A stretch of 36,459 bases of DNA from Urinicoccus sp. (GCA_029983435.1 JASBZN010000001.1:1-36459), one strand, 5' to 3'. Counted from the first letter of the stretch, positions 1 through 8,276 are shown. Notes: generated by a model not told the origin, from the letters alone. Made by a program: numbers and translations.

Positions 1-187
1 TTTCTCGATCTGGGCGAAGAGTCCCGTCTCCTGATCCTTGAATCCACTTTAATTCCACTGCCCGCATCATGTTTTCTTCTGCCCAATGCCCGTGAATATC
101 GGTAAAATTAGCAGCAAAACCTTGATTTGGAACCACAAGAAGGGCTAGGGCAAAAAGGCCCAGTCTTAATTTGTTTTTCCACTTCAT
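1..187 (-). CDS. SLH-domain secreted protein, N-terminal fragment (cut by window edge)
   Basis: The visible 62 residues begin with a signal peptide (basic MKWKNKLR, then a hydrophobic run ending near GFAA) followed at once by the start of an S-layer homology domain (FTDIHGHWAEENMMRAVE, then GDGTLRPD). SLH domains bind secondary cell-wall polymers and hold proteins on the Gram-positive surface. The ATG at 187 is preceded by a strong GGAGG site about 7 bases upstream (near 195-200), which fixes the start. The rest lies outside the window, so what the mature protein does cannot be said. Reading-frame quality and the domain match make this a real gene. Confidence 0.85.
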   Translation of the reverse strand, partial: MKWKNKLRLGLFALALLVVPNQGFAANFTDIHGHWAEENMMRAVELKWIQGSGDGTLRPDRE

Positions 188-344
188 CTTTTTTCCTCCA
201 GCAAATAATCTCCAGGCCCAAGGCCTTGCAACAGCGATGAGGTTGCCTTTCATTCAAAAATCATGGGTCAACCTTGTTCAATCTGAACTTAAATCAAGTT
301 TACCATATTGGGAGAAAAATTTGAATCCTTCTCTCGTTTTCCCA

Positions 345-376
345 TAAAAAAATCCCCAAGTCGAAACTTGGGGATT
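345..376 (-). terminator. Rho-independent terminator of the hydroxyacyl-CoA dehydrogenase gene
   Basis: An 11-bp perfect stem (351-361 with 366-376, AATCCCCAAGT / ACTTGGGGATT) with a CGAA loop is followed on the minus strand by a run of T. It sits about 30 bases after the stop of the gene at 408. Confidence 0.9.
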
Positions 377-407
377 CCACCAAAGGAAATTTTCTCTGAA
401 ATTTTCT

Positions 408-1373
408 TTACTTCTTGTAATCGTAGAAGCCCTTGCCAAAACTAGCGCCTTTTTCTCCCTTGTCGATTTTCTCCTTAACCATTTGGAGAATTTTGTAGTC
501 TAAAGAGTCGGGGTCTTGGGAAGAGGGTTTGTTTTGTTGAATATTATACACAGTATCTAGGCCCACGACATCAATAATTTGGAAGGGTCCAGCTGGTGCT
601 CCAGTAGCCAGTCGCCAAGTCATATCAATGGTTTCTGGATCCGCCACTCCCTTGGCCCAAAGGTGTTGGGCTGCATCTAAAAGAGGGACCAAAAGACTAT
701 TGAGCACATATCCCGGTTGTTCTTTATGGAGTTTAATGGGAATCATGTTAATTTCTTGGGCAAATTCCACTACGGTATCGTAGGTTTCTTGGGAAGTTCC
801 TGGATGTCCCATACATTCTGCTGTGTTGTGAGCCCAAATTTCATTGGCAAAATGAAGAGCCATGTATTTTTCTGGGCGGCCAGTGCTTTCTGCAAAGGTC
901 GAAGGTAAGAGGGTGGAAGAGTTCGTACAGAGGATGGTCTTTTCATCCAAGAAATCTCGGGCTTTTTCATAGAGGTCGATTTTGGCTTGGGGATCTTCCG
1001 CCATGGCTTCAATGGCAATATCTGCTCCCTTTAGGGCCTTTTCCATATCCAGCTCCAAGTGAAGATTTTCTTCCATATTTTTTTTACCCTTGGCTAGAAG
1101 GTCGTCGATATCTTCTTCTGTAAGTCCTTCCCACTTGGAGATCAGTCCCTTGGGATAAAGATAGGCTCCCATAGGGTTTTTTAAGAGCTTTTTAGATCCT
1201 TCCAAAGCTTGAAGGATCTTTTCTTTATAGGTTTTAATCTTAGGCTCCGTTCTACCAATGGATCCTTGGCTCCGAAGCCAAATAGTTGTATCATGACCTG
1301 TATAGGCACTCATTAAGGCAATTTGTGTTCCCAATACACCTCCGCCTAGTAAAACCACTTTTTTAAATTCCAT
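408..1373 (-). CDS. 3-hydroxyacyl-CoA dehydrogenase family protein (NAD-dependent)
   Basis: A 321-residue protein. The N-terminus carries a Rossmann dinucleotide motif (GGGVLGTQIA, residues 10-19). The family signatures of the NAD domain follow (TNSSTLLPS, about residue 150; ALHFANEIW, about 172). The C-terminal all-alpha dimerisation half contains PGYVLNSLLVPLLDAA and the glycine-rich GAPAGPFQIIDVVGLDTVYNI. Family members oxidise L-3-hydroxyacyl-CoA to 3-ketoacyl-CoA, or the reverse in butyrate formation. The length is slightly above the usual 280-310 because of an insert at about residues 40-95. It stands alone, with its own terminator and no crotonase or thiolase next to it, so the substrate is open; a related hydroxyacid dehydrogenase is possible. 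The start is supported by TAAGGAGG 6 bases upstream. Confidence 0.85.
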   Translation of the reverse strand: MEFKKVVLLGGGVLGTQIALMSAYTGHDTTIWLRSQGSIGRTEPKIKTYKEKILQALEGSKKLLKNPMGAYLYPKGLISKWEGLTEEDIDDLLAKGKKNMEENLHLELDMEKALKGADIAIEAMAEDPQAKIDLYEKARDFLDEKTILCTNSSTLLPSTFAESTGRPEKYMALHFANEIWAHNTAECMGHPGTSQETYDTVVEFAQEINMIPIKLHKEQPGYVLNSLLVPLLDAAQHLWAKGVADPETIDMTWRLATGAPAGPFQIIDVVGLDTVYNIQQNKPSSQDPDSLDYKILQMVKEKIDKGEKGASFGKGFYDYKK

Positions 1374-1493
1374 TTTTTCCTCCTTATTTATCCATTTTAT
1401 CTATCATCTCGGCTTTAAGCCCTTTCGCTTTTATATGTACCCCAAAAATCCCATTTTAAAATCAAGAAAGGTCCGATTTTTTCCCTTCTCCAA

Positions 1494-1524
1494 TAAAAAA
1501 AGACGATCCTCTTCCATCGTCTTT
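1494..1524 (-). terminator. Rho-independent terminator after the small membrane protein
   Basis: A 9-bp stem (1499-1507 with 1516-1524, AAAGACGAT / ATCGTCTTT) with an 8-base loop is followed on the minus strand by a T-run at 1494-1500. It lies 9 bases beyond the stop of the gene at 1533. Confidence 0.85.
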
Positions 1525-1532
1525 TCCCGCTA

Positions 1533-1817
1533 CTATATGGACCTTAAGGCTTTATTGATCCCCTTTAAGAGCTTAATAAGAAGGGTCCCCACCAAGGGAA
1601 CCCCCAAAGGCCCTAAAAGAAAGGCCAGGATAAAAGCCCCTAGGGCTACAGAACCCATCCCATGAATAAAGGCAAAAAAGCCCACCACTAGGCATATCCC
1701 CATAAGGGTATAGAGGAAAATTTTCCCCAAGCCAAATAAAATACTTAACATTAGTGTAAGTAGACTTAAAAATAAATTAACTGGAAATAAAATTAGTTTA
1801 ACAAGTCCCCTTAGCAT
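1533..1817 (-). CDS. Small membrane protein, CD1845-like
   Basis: A 94-residue, almost wholly hydrophobic protein with about three membrane segments (residues 5-25, 30-55, 57-85) and a short basic tail. The layout (ILFPVNLFLSLL near the N-terminus, then FLLGPLGVPLVGTLLIKLL near the C-terminus) resembles the CD1845-type small membrane proteins often seen on Firmicute integrative elements; this is a match by eye, not a search. The start at 1817 has an AGAAAGGG site. It is a single-gene unit with an extended -10 box upstream and a terminator downstream. No conjugation genes are near. Its function is unknown. Confidence 0.6.
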   Translation of the reverse strand: MLRGLVKLILFPVNLFLSLLTLMLSILFGLGKIFLYTLMGICLVVGFFAFIHGMGSVALGAFILAFLLGPLGVPLVGTLLIKLLKGINKALRSI

Positions 1818-1854
1818 CTCAAACCCTTTCTACTTTTAATCCCTGTCTTTTTTC

Positions 1855-1860
1855 ATTATA
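1855..1860 (-). promoter_or_regulatory. Extended -10 promoter box for the small membrane protein
   Basis: On the minus strand TATAAT is preceded by TGC (TGnTATAAT), about 38 bases before the start codon at 1817. No clear -35 hexamer is seen. Confidence 0.55.
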
Positions 1861-1874
1861 GCATGGAGGCCATA

Positions 1875-1913
1875 AAAAAGAAGAGATCTTCCTTAAATTA
1901 GAAACATCTCTTC
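1875..1913 (-). terminator. Rho-independent terminator of the DUF2254 gene
   Basis: The stem GAAGAGAT / ATCTCTTC (1880-1887 with 1906-1913) is followed on the minus strand by a T-run. It lies 38 bases beyond the DUF2254 stop codon. Confidence 0.75.
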
Positions 1914-1950
1914 CTTTTCTATACTTTTTCTTTACTTTTCAACAACTGCA

Positions 1951-3282
1951 TCAAGATGGTTCACTCATCAATTCTTCATCCGACTGTTCATCTCTATTTT
2001 TTTCAAAATCTTCATGGATGGCCTTTAATCTTTCTCGGTTCATTTCTGTATCCATGGCGTCTAGGCAAATTTTATAGACATAATCTAAATATTCTTTTAC
2101 CTGACCTTTTACACTTTTATCGGCAATCATATAAACCAGATATAACCCTTTAAGAATCCCTTCTGCCACCAAGGGATCCTCTTTTCCATAGTGGACAATT
2201 TGTACAAAGGAATTGTAGAGTTCCTCTTGGACAGTGTAGCCATTGTAGATAATTTTTGTTTGGTCATCTTCATCTAAGACAACATAAAAATTGTTTGTTG
2301 AAAAAAGTTTCCCTAACAACATCGAAATCTTTCCAATGCTGGTCCTAGCTGTATTGGGGTCGTTCACTCCCGGGCTTAAAGCCATTAGAGCAATTTCAAT
2401 TAAATTGGTCATTTCATGGTGGTAGTCTTTTACATCATTTTTACTGACATTGATGACTAGGCAATCCGCAAGTTTAGCTAAAAATTCTTTTTTCTCCTGA
2501 CCCTCTAAGCCTAGGTCTTCCATCATACGGAGCTTTGCTATATACATCCCCTTGGAAAGGTAGTCGCCAACTTTTCTTTCAACGACCACTTCCGACTTAA
2601 GGCCCTTTGCCTTTAGCTGAGCCAATAAATTTTTGCTGTCAACTTCATATAAATACCCCGTTTGGTTAGCAAAAATCTTAATTTCATCGACAGGTTGGCT
2701 GTTGACAAAGCGTTCCGATTCCTTCCTTAAATTGGCCTCTTCCTCTATAAGGTCAGAGGCATTATTATAGATTGTCTCAATAACATTGGCAACCTTTATA
2801 TCTTTAAGAACCCGCCGAACAAATAAAATAAAAGAAATCATGGCGGCAATGGCATAAAAAATAGCAATGGTTCCCGATATTAGAGGAATCTTTGAATCAA
2901 TATTTTGCACCATAAAAAGAGCCAGAACGGTGTAAAAAAAGCCACCAATAAAGACTCCAAAAAGGCTCAAGACATTGGGCTTGTCAATAAAGTCTTGCAC
3001 AATCCGAGGGGTAAAGGACCCAGAATATTTATTTAATACCGTCAGAATCGTGGTAAAGGTAAAAGTCGTAACGGTTAAAAACGTTCCAGTCAAGTTAGAT
3101 AAAAAGGAAGAAGTAACCTCTGAAGAAAGTAAGAGCACTTCTGGTAACTTGCTTTTTAGCTCTGGGTTTTGGTAGTCCAAAGACCAGGTAATAACTAGAA
3201 GAATTAAAGAAATAAGACTATACCTTGTAATTCTTATGATATTTCGATTGTTGTAATAGAATAATTTTATTTTACTTAACAT
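1951..3282 (-). CDS. DUF2254 family integral membrane protein
   Basis: A protein of about 443 residues. The N-terminal third has four predicted membrane segments (about residues 19-37, 60-85, 105-128, 135-155). A soluble C-terminal domain follows. Family-typical strings are TVLNKYSGSFTPRIVQDFIDKPNVL after the second segment and ALSPGVNDPNTA near residue 305. DUF2254 proteins are predicted membrane proteins of unknown function, widespread in bacteria. ATG codons occur at 3285 and 3282. I favour 3282, because AAGGTGA then stands 4-5 bases away rather than 1-2. It is a single-gene unit with its own terminator. Confidence 0.85.
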   Translation of the reverse strand: MLSKIKLFYYNNRNIIRITRYSLISLILLVITWSLDYQNPELKSKLPEVLLLSSEVTSSFLSNLTGTFLTVTTFTFTTILTVLNKYSGSFTPRIVQDFIDKPNVLSLFGVFIGGFFYTVLALFMVQNIDSKIPLISGTIAIFYAIAAMISFILFVRRVLKDIKVANVIETIYNNASDLIEEEANLRKESERFVNSQPVDEIKIFANQTGYLYEVDSKNLLAQLKAKGLKSEVVVERKVGDYLSKGMYIAKLRMMEDLGLEGQEKKEFLAKLADCLVINVSKNDVKDYHHEMTNLIEIALMALSPGVNDPNTARTSIGKISMLLGKLFSTNNFYVVLDEDDQTKIIYNGYTVQEELYNSFVQIVHYGKEDPLVAEGILKGLYLVYMIADKSVKGQVKEYLDYVYKICLDAMDTEMNRERLKAIHEDFEKNRDEQSDEELMSEPS

Positions 3283-3300
3283 CATTTCACCTTAAATTCT

Positions 3301-3306
3301 ATTTTA
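3301..3306 (-). promoter_or_regulatory. Extended -10 box for the DUF2254 gene
   Basis: TGGTAAAAT on the minus strand fits a TGn extended -10, about 19 bases before the DUF2254 start. The -35 region (TTCTTT) is weak. The leader would be very short. Confidence 0.4.
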
Positions 3307-3360
3307 CCATAGAATCTTTCTGAAAAGAACTGCTAACTTACCTTCTCCTAGCTACATACA

Positions 3361-3384
3361 AAAAAGGGAGGTCTCCCTCCCTTT
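3361..3384 (-). terminator. Rho-independent terminator of the stalk-domain protein gene
   Basis: The stem AAAGGGAG / CTCCCTTT (3363-3370 with 3377-3384) is followed by Ts on the minus strand. It lies 11 bases after the stop of the gene at 3396. Confidence 0.85.
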
Positions 3385-3395
3385 CGTTCAAAAAT

Positions 3396-4583
3396 TTATT
3401 TTTCAGCCCCTGGGCCAATATAAATTTCTACTAATTCCACAACTTTTTCTCCATCAAATTGAACCCAGAAGGGTGGTTTTAATTTCCGATTTTCCATTTC
3501 CTTTTTAAAGCTTTCATAGGAAACTTCATGAGCTGCTGTAACCATGCCCTTTTCTTCCCGAAGGTAAAATTTGCAATCCTTGTCCAAGTCAAAGGGAACT
3601 TCTTCTTCCTTTTCGTCATAAACATTAGCACCCCAAGCTGGACCTAGCATTAAGTCTGCCCGTCTTTTTATATTATTAATAGAAATAAACTCCCCAGGAT
3701 TCAGGTTAATTTTTCCTGCTTCCTTATCAATGGAGTTAATATAAGCCACATATTTTTCTGTTTCTTTTAAACCATCCACAAATTGAAGAGTGTGGAGGGC
3801 TTCTTTAAAGAGCATTTCCTTTTCTTTGTAGTCTTTTTCTGTCCCTTGGCTATAGGGAACATCCGAAGGATAATTGACTTCCGTGAAAAATCCCTTGTCA
3901 TACTTAAGAATATCTGTTGGGACAATCGCAGAAAAACTATAATTATAGGCCTTACCAATAGATGCGATTAATTCGTTCCGATCCTTGGTAAAAAACTCAT
4001 AGGCATTGTTTTCAATGTTAAAACGAGTGGCAATGGCATCATCAAAGCCTGCTGGTAAGTACATTCTGACACCAATTTCTGGATAGTCCCTCTTGGTCAT
4101 CTTGGCTAAGTCTTCTTCATTGACAGGTGGAAAAATATTTTCTCCAATTAAGACCATCCCCATGGGGCCATTCCATTCTACCTTTTGACCATAGGCTTCT
4201 GCTACTGTTCGAACAGGAATAAATATCCGATTATTTACAGCCTTGGCAGGAACATCCATGGTGACTTCTTTTGTAGCTTCCCCTTCTTGAACAGTTACCT
4301 TCTTATCCCCCAGGGTAAAAAGCAACTTTGTGGAAGCTTTTGTCAATTCCACTTGATTTTTTTCCGCCTTCCAATCTACCTTAAATTGTAAAGCTTCTGA
4401 CAGAGCCCGAACAGGAACCAAGGTCCTGGAATTTTCTGCAAAAGGTGCTACATCCGTAGGAATTAATCTTCCATTGACAACCAGTGAAATAGGCTTGTCC
4501 TGTCCATAAATGGGACTTGCCACAAGGACCAGACCCAGGAAGATAGACAGAAGGGTACCCATTCTTTGAAGTGATTTCTTCAT
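3396..4583 (-). CDS. Secreted protein with copper-amine-oxidase-like stalk domain
   Basis: A 395-residue exported protein. The signal peptide (MKKSLQRMGTLLSIFLGLVLVASPIYG) is followed by a stalk domain, residues 31-143, of the copper amine oxidase N-terminal-like family: two related halves around SRTLVPVRALSEALQFKVDW and NRIFIPVRTVAEAYGQKVEW. The remaining 250 residues match nothing I recognise. The stalk domain does not bind copper or carry oxidase activity; in clostridia it is a common wall-associated module. The start has AAAGGAGG 8 bases upstream. It is transcribed alone from the promoter at 4626-4655. A second stalk-domain protein lies at 12619-13479. Confidence 0.8.
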   Translation of the reverse strand: MKKSLQRMGTLLSIFLGLVLVASPIYGQDKPISLVVNGRLIPTDVAPFAENSRTLVPVRALSEALQFKVDWKAEKNQVELTKASTKLLFTLGDKKVTVQEGEATKEVTMDVPAKAVNNRIFIPVRTVAEAYGQKVEWNGPMGMVLIGENIFPPVNEEDLAKMTKRDYPEIGVRMYLPAGFDDAIATRFNIENNAYEFFTKDRNELIASIGKAYNYSFSAIVPTDILKYDKGFFTEVNYPSDVPYSQGTEKDYKEKEMLFKEALHTLQFVDGLKETEKYVAYINSIDKEAGKINLNPGEFISINNIKRRADLMLGPAWGANVYDEKEEEVPFDLDKDCKFYLREEKGMVTAAHEVSYESFKKEMENRKLKPPFWVQFDGEKVVELVEIYIGPGAEK

Positions 4584-4625
4584 TTCTCTTCCTCCTTTTT
4601 ATTTTAAGACATTCTTTATGTCTGT

Positions 4626-4655
4626 TTTATACCCGCTTTAAACTTCCCTATTCAA
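4626..4655 (-). promoter_or_regulatory. Sigma-A-type promoter for the stalk-domain gene
   Basis: On the minus strand, TTGAAT (4650-4655) and TATAAA (4626-4631) are 18 bases apart. The start codon is about 43 bases downstream of the -10. Confidence 0.6.
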
Positions 4656-4762
4656 TTTTCCAAGCTTTTCTACTGCGATTTAACTATTACTCATTTTGTA
4701 CAAAAAACTATACTCATTCAAAGTTTTCCTGTCTAAGCTATGGACTAGTACGCGACACACTT

Positions 4763-4802
4763 AAAAAGCAGTCTTTAGACCTAAATCTAAAAACTGCTTT
4801 TT
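4763..4802 (-). terminator. Terminator of the lysA-dapF-symporter operon
   Basis: The stem AAAAAGCAGT / ACTGCTTTTT (4763-4772 with 4793-4802) is extended inside by TTTAGA / TCTAAA. Ts flank it on both strands, so it may work in both directions. It lies 26 bases after the symporter stop. Confidence 0.85.
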
Positions 4803-4828
4803 ATATCATATCCAAAAAGTCTTCTGAT

Positions 4829-6067
4829 TTATTTGTTCATCACCTTACTATTTAGCCAATTTTTTCCTTCAACAACTCTTGCTACGAGCATCGATGCAAT
4901 AGTATCTCCAGAAGAGTTAATCATTGTTGCAGGTGGATCAACTAAAAATCCAATCGTTGCTATTACAGGGAATGCTTCTGGTGGAAAACCGTATATATTG
5001 ACAATTAGCATTTCTCCAATTAGTCCTCCACCTGGAACCCCACTCATAACAACTCCACCTAATACAGAAATTAATATTGCCGTAATAAAGGTCCCCGCTC
5101 CAGTAAATTGCTGTCCAAAAACACCAAATAGAAACGAAATCTTCAATATAGAAGAAAGACAAGTTCCGTCCATATGCATTGTTGCTCCTAAAGGCATTAC
5201 AATTTCTCGAATATCTTGAGGAACCCCTATTTTCTTTGCCGATTCAAGATTTACGGGCATTGTTGCAATGGATGAACCTGTTGCAAAGGCAGTAATCGCT
5301 GGTGGTAAAATATTTTTAACCATTCTTCTAACAGCTTCTTTGCCTCCTGAAATATATGCATACGCAGGGAACATAATTACAAAATACAGCAAACATACAG
5401 GATAATAAATAACCATAGCTCTTAAGTAAGAACCTAATAGTTTAGGCCCAAATTCACCAATAAGAGATGCAAAGTAGGCACCCAATCCAATCGGAGCGTA
5501 TAGCATAACTATTCCAACTAATTTCATCATGACATCGCCTAAAGCATCTAATAAGGATGCAATTCTTTTATCTGGATCGTCAATATTCGCAACACAAATT
5601 CCAAATAGAATAGCAAAAATGATAAGTGGTAACATATTTTCTTTGGAAAATAATTCACTAAAATCATTAACAGTTAAAGCTTGTACAATTTGCTCCCCAA
5701 TAGAAACCTTCTCAACTGGATCGCCCATCGTTAAGGCAAGGTTAACGCCTTGTGCAGGCGGAAATGCTGTAACAACAATGATGATAATGACAGAGGCCAC
5801 TAAACCTGTCGCAACAAAAACTCCAAAAAGACCTCCCAATATTTTTCCCAATCTTTTCATGCTAACCATGTTGCCTACAGCACTTGCAATTGTAACAAAG
5901 ACTAAGGGCACCACTATAGTAAACATCAGGTTTATAAAGACATCTCCAAAAGGTTTTAAAACGGTTGCTTTTTCTCCCCATTTTAAACCAATAATACTTC
6001 CTATAATTATTGATAACAATAAAATTATTGGAAACCGATAGTTTTTTAAAGCATTTGTTTTTTTCAT
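4829..6067 (-). CDS. Dicarboxylate/amino acid:cation symporter (DAACS) family transporter
   Basis: A 412-residue membrane transporter of the GltP/SstT/TcyP superfamily, which couples amino acid or dicarboxylate uptake to Na+ or H+. Family landmarks are the serine-rich hairpin 1 (ATGSSIATMPVNLE), MPLGATMHMDGT, hairpin 2 (SGVPGGGLIGEML) and the TM8 motif DPPATMINSSGDT (residues 377-389). In TM8 the Asp that holds the substrate amino group (D377) and the Na+ ligands (N384, D388) are kept. The Arg that pairs with the acidic side chain in GltPh (R397) is Ala here (A380). That argues against glutamate or aspartate as substrate. It is the third gene of lysA-dapF-symporter, 18 bases after dapF, with its own AAAAGGAGAG site. 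My inference is uptake of a zwitterionic diamino acid such as diaminopimelate or cystine, but a neutral amino acid is equally compatible. Confidence 0.9.
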   Translation of the reverse strand: MKKTNALKNYRFPIILLLSIIIGSIIGLKWGEKATVLKPFGDVFINLMFTIVVPLVFVTIASAVGNMVSMKRLGKILGGLFGVFVATGLVASVIIIIVVTAFPPAQGVNLALTMGDPVEKVSIGEQIVQALTVNDFSELFSKENMLPLIIFAILFGICVANIDDPDKRIASLLDALGDVMMKLVGIVMLYAPIGLGAYFASLIGEFGPKLLGSYLRAMVIYYPVCLLYFVIMFPAYAYISGGKEAVRRMVKNILPPAITAFATGSSIATMPVNLESAKKIGVPQDIREIVMPLGATMHMDGTCLSSILKISFLFGVFGQQFTGAGTFITAILISVLGGVVMSGVPGGGLIGEMLIVNIYGFPPEAFPVIATIGFLVDPPATMINSSGDTIASMLVARVVEGKNWLNSKVMNK

Positions 6068-6085
6068 TTTTTCTCTCCTTTTTCG

Positions 6086-6904
6086 TTAAATCTCTTGCTT
6101 AAAATCCCCTTTAAATACAAGCTCTGTCTTTCCAATCAAGGTAATGTCTCTTACTTCTTTTCCCTGTTTTTTAATTTTTACGAGCAATTCTCCCCCCTCT
6201 ACAAGATTCTTTAATGTAATTTCTCCATCATCTTGCGTTTTTAGATAACTTATGTCTACAGAGGATACTCCTGTTCCACAAGCTAAAGTAAAATCCTCTA
6301 CTCCGCGTTCAAATGTTTTGATTTTTAAAACGTTTTCTTTAATATAATATAAATTTACGTTTGTTCCTTTGGGAAAAAACGGGTCGTGCCTAATCGTTTT
6401 TGCCAACCTATACTGCTCCTCTGGATGCATTTCCTCAAAGTTTATTTTATAGACAAAGTGAGGAACCCCAGGTTCTCCCAATTCTATATAATCGCCCGAT
6501 ATCTTACCATCCAGCACTTTCACATTGTACTTCTCTACCGATGGAAGATTAATCTTAACAGAATAAATATTATCCCGAACAAAAGATGTTTTAACATCCC
6601 CTGCTAAGGTCTCTAACACTGCTTGGGGAAGATTTAATTCTTCATGGGCAAACCGGGCTAGGCACCTTGCTCCATTTCCACACATTTCACCTCGGGTTCC
6701 ATCTGCGTTATAAAACTCCATTTTTATGTCACAGGTCTCTAATTCGCTCTTTCCCATGATAATTAATCCATCTGCTCCAACACCTAATCTTCGATTGCAT
6801 ATCTTCTGAGCAAATTCTTTTTTATTTTCTATGTTTAAACGACCTGTATAATTATTAATTAAGACAAAATCATTCCCGCATCCGTGCATTTTTGTAAACT
6901 TCAT
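6086..6904 (-). CDS. dapF: Diaminopimelate epimerase
   Basis: A 272-residue cytoplasmic enzyme that converts LL-diaminopimelate to meso-diaminopimelate without a cofactor, using two cysteines as acid and base. Both are present: C75 in MCGNGARC and C209 in ACGTG. Other family strings are KMHGCGNDF at the N-terminus and ADGLIIM near residue 44. The length is normal. The ATG is one base past the lysA stop, with GAGGT inside the lysA tail as its ribosome binding site, so the two are likely translationally coupled. It supplies the substrate of LysA. No dapA, dapB or aminotransferase gene is nearby. Confidence 0.97.
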   Translation of the reverse strand: MKFTKMHGCGNDFVLINNYTGRLNIENKKEFAQKICNRRLGVGADGLIIMGKSELETCDIKMEFYNADGTRGEMCGNGARCLARFAHEELNLPQAVLETLAGDVKTSFVRDNIYSVKINLPSVEKYNVKVLDGKISGDYIELGEPGVPHFVYKINFEEMHPEEQYRLAKTIRHDPFFPKGTNVNLYYIKENVLKIKTFERGVEDFTLACGTGVSSVDISYLKTQDDGEITLKNLVEGGELLVKIKKQGKEVRDITLIGKTELVFKGDFKQEI

Positions 6905-6905
6905 T

Positions 6906-8177
6906 TTAAACCTCTAAATCATCCATTATTAATTCTTCCAAGGACTGTCTTTTAACAACTAATTTGTGTTCTTTCCCTTCTACAAAAACCACAGCTGGTT
7001 TTAATAACTGATTATAATTACTAGACATGGAATAACCATACGCTCCTGTCGACCTTATAAGAATTAAGTCTCCTGTTCTTACTTCTGGCAGCTCAATATC
7101 TTCTCGAATAATATCTCCTGACTCACAACACTTTCCACAGATCGTAATTACTTCTTTTTTTTCACTTTCAACACAGTTGGCAACAACTCCGTCATATTTC
7201 GCTCCATATAGAGCTGGCCGAATATTATCTGTCATCCCCCCATCTATTGAAACATATTTTCGAACGCCTTCAATATTTTTAATTGATCCAACTGTATACA
7301 AAGTATAACCTGCTTCACCAACAATGCTACGACCAGGTTCAATTGTAACAACAGGGCGTTCCTTTTTAAAATGATTAAAAATTTCATCAATTTTATTCAT
7401 GATTGGATCTAAAAAATAAGAAAAAGATTTTCTTTCTTCATCTGTATAATTAATTCCAAAACCGCCACCTACATTTAACTCTTTAATTTCATCACATATT
7501 TCATAAGTTTCTTTCAAAAGAGGAGTGATATTGTTTAAAGCATTGACATATGGTTGGCTTTCAAATAACTGGCTCCCAATATGAAAATGATATCCTATAA
7601 ATTCTAGATAAGGTTCATCTGAAACTTTTTTCACTTGTTCCAATACTTCATCTAATGGAAATCCAAACTTAGTATCCTCTTTTGCTGTCGTAATATATTT
7701 ATGGGTATGCACCTCGACGCCAGGTGTTACGCGGAAAAGTAAATTTATTTTTCTTCGATATTTATGGGACAAATCGATTAAGTACTCTAGCTCTTCTTCT
7801 CCATCCACAATAATCTTCCCAACATTATTTTTTACTGCCATTTCCAGCTCTTCATATAATTTATTATTTCCATTAAATTCAATCCGAGAAGGATCAAAAC
7901 CAGCTTGTAGTGCAGTATATAACTCTCCCCCACTTACTACATCTAAGTTCAAACCTTCTTTCTCAATAAATTGACACATTGCTTTACAAATAAAAGCTTT
8001 CGACGCATACGAAATAATGGTATTGGGATATTTACTAGTGAACGCTTTTTTTAATTCATTTATTGTTTTTTTCATTTGTCCAACTGAATAAACATATAAA
8101 GGAGTGCCGTAGTGTTTTTTTAGATCAAGACAACAAACGTCTTCAATATAAGCTTTGTTTTCTCTTATTTTAATCAT
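6906..8177 (-). CDS. lysA: Diaminopimelate decarboxylase
   Basis: A 423-residue PLP enzyme that decarboxylates meso-diaminopimelate to L-lysine. Visible features: the PLP-binding lysine K60 in YASKAF (usual form YAVKAN), HIGSQ (199-203), the phosphate-binding NVGGGFG, EPGRS, and CESGD near residue 350, which supplies active-site residues across the dimer. The length is typical. It is the first gene of an operon with dapF and a transporter, read from the promoter at 8248-8276 with GAAAGGG as ribosome binding site. The leader is only about 64 bases, too short for a lysine (L-box) riboswitch. It holds an inverted-repeat operator instead, which points to protein-based control. Confidence 0.97.
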   Translation of the reverse strand: MIKIRENKAYIEDVCCLDLKKHYGTPLYVYSVGQMKKTINELKKAFTSKYPNTIISYASKAFICKAMCQFIEKEGLNLDVVSGGELYTALQAGFDPSRIEFNGNNKLYEELEMAVKNNVGKIIVDGEEELEYLIDLSHKYRRKINLLFRVTPGVEVHTHKYITTAKEDTKFGFPLDEVLEQVKKVSDEPYLEFIGYHFHIGSQLFESQPYVNALNNITPLLKETYEICDEIKELNVGGGFGINYTDEERKSFSYFLDPIMNKIDEIFNHFKKERPVVTIEPGRSIVGEAGYTLYTVGSIKNIEGVRKYVSIDGGMTDNIRPALYGAKYDGVVANCVESEKKEVITICGKCCESGDIIREDIELPEVRTGDLILIRSTGAYGYSMSSNYNQLLKPAVVFVEGKEHKLVVKRQSLEELIMDDLEV

Positions 8178-8203
8178 AAAAGTTTCCCTTTCTACATTTT
8201 CCT

Positions 8204-8237
8204 ATTAACGGGAATTTAATCCCCGTTAATTCCCGTT
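8204..8237. promoter_or_regulatory. Inverted/direct repeat operator at the lysA transcription start
   Basis: On the minus strand the block reads as two direct repeats, AACGGGAATT then AACGGGGATT, followed by the inverted copy AATTCCCGTT. The inner arms ATTAACGGG / CCCGTTAAT (8204-8212, 8222-8230) form a perfect 9-bp inverted repeat with a 9-base spacer. The block starts about 4 bases after the predicted lysA start point and ends 27 bases before the start codon. It could be a repressor site or a small leader hairpin. It is not followed by a T-run, so it is not a standard terminator. Confidence 0.6.
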
Positions 8238-8247
8238 CTTTTTCTTT

Positions 8248-8276
8248 ATTATAAGCCTAAATTTTTCACCCTTCAA
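8248..8276 (-). promoter_or_regulatory. lysA operon sigma-A-type promoter
   Basis: On the minus strand, TTGAAG (8271-8276) and a perfect TATAAT (8248-8253) are separated by exactly 17 bases. No -24/-12 (TGGCAC-N5-TTGC) element is seen, which matters for interpreting the divergent sigma-54-like regulator. Confidence 0.8.

Noticed and set aside
5529..6041. 170-codon open frame on the plus strand
   Set aside because: It is antisense to the symporter gene, which has clear family motifs; low-complexity Thr/Pro/Ile content is typical of a shadow of hydrophobic codons.
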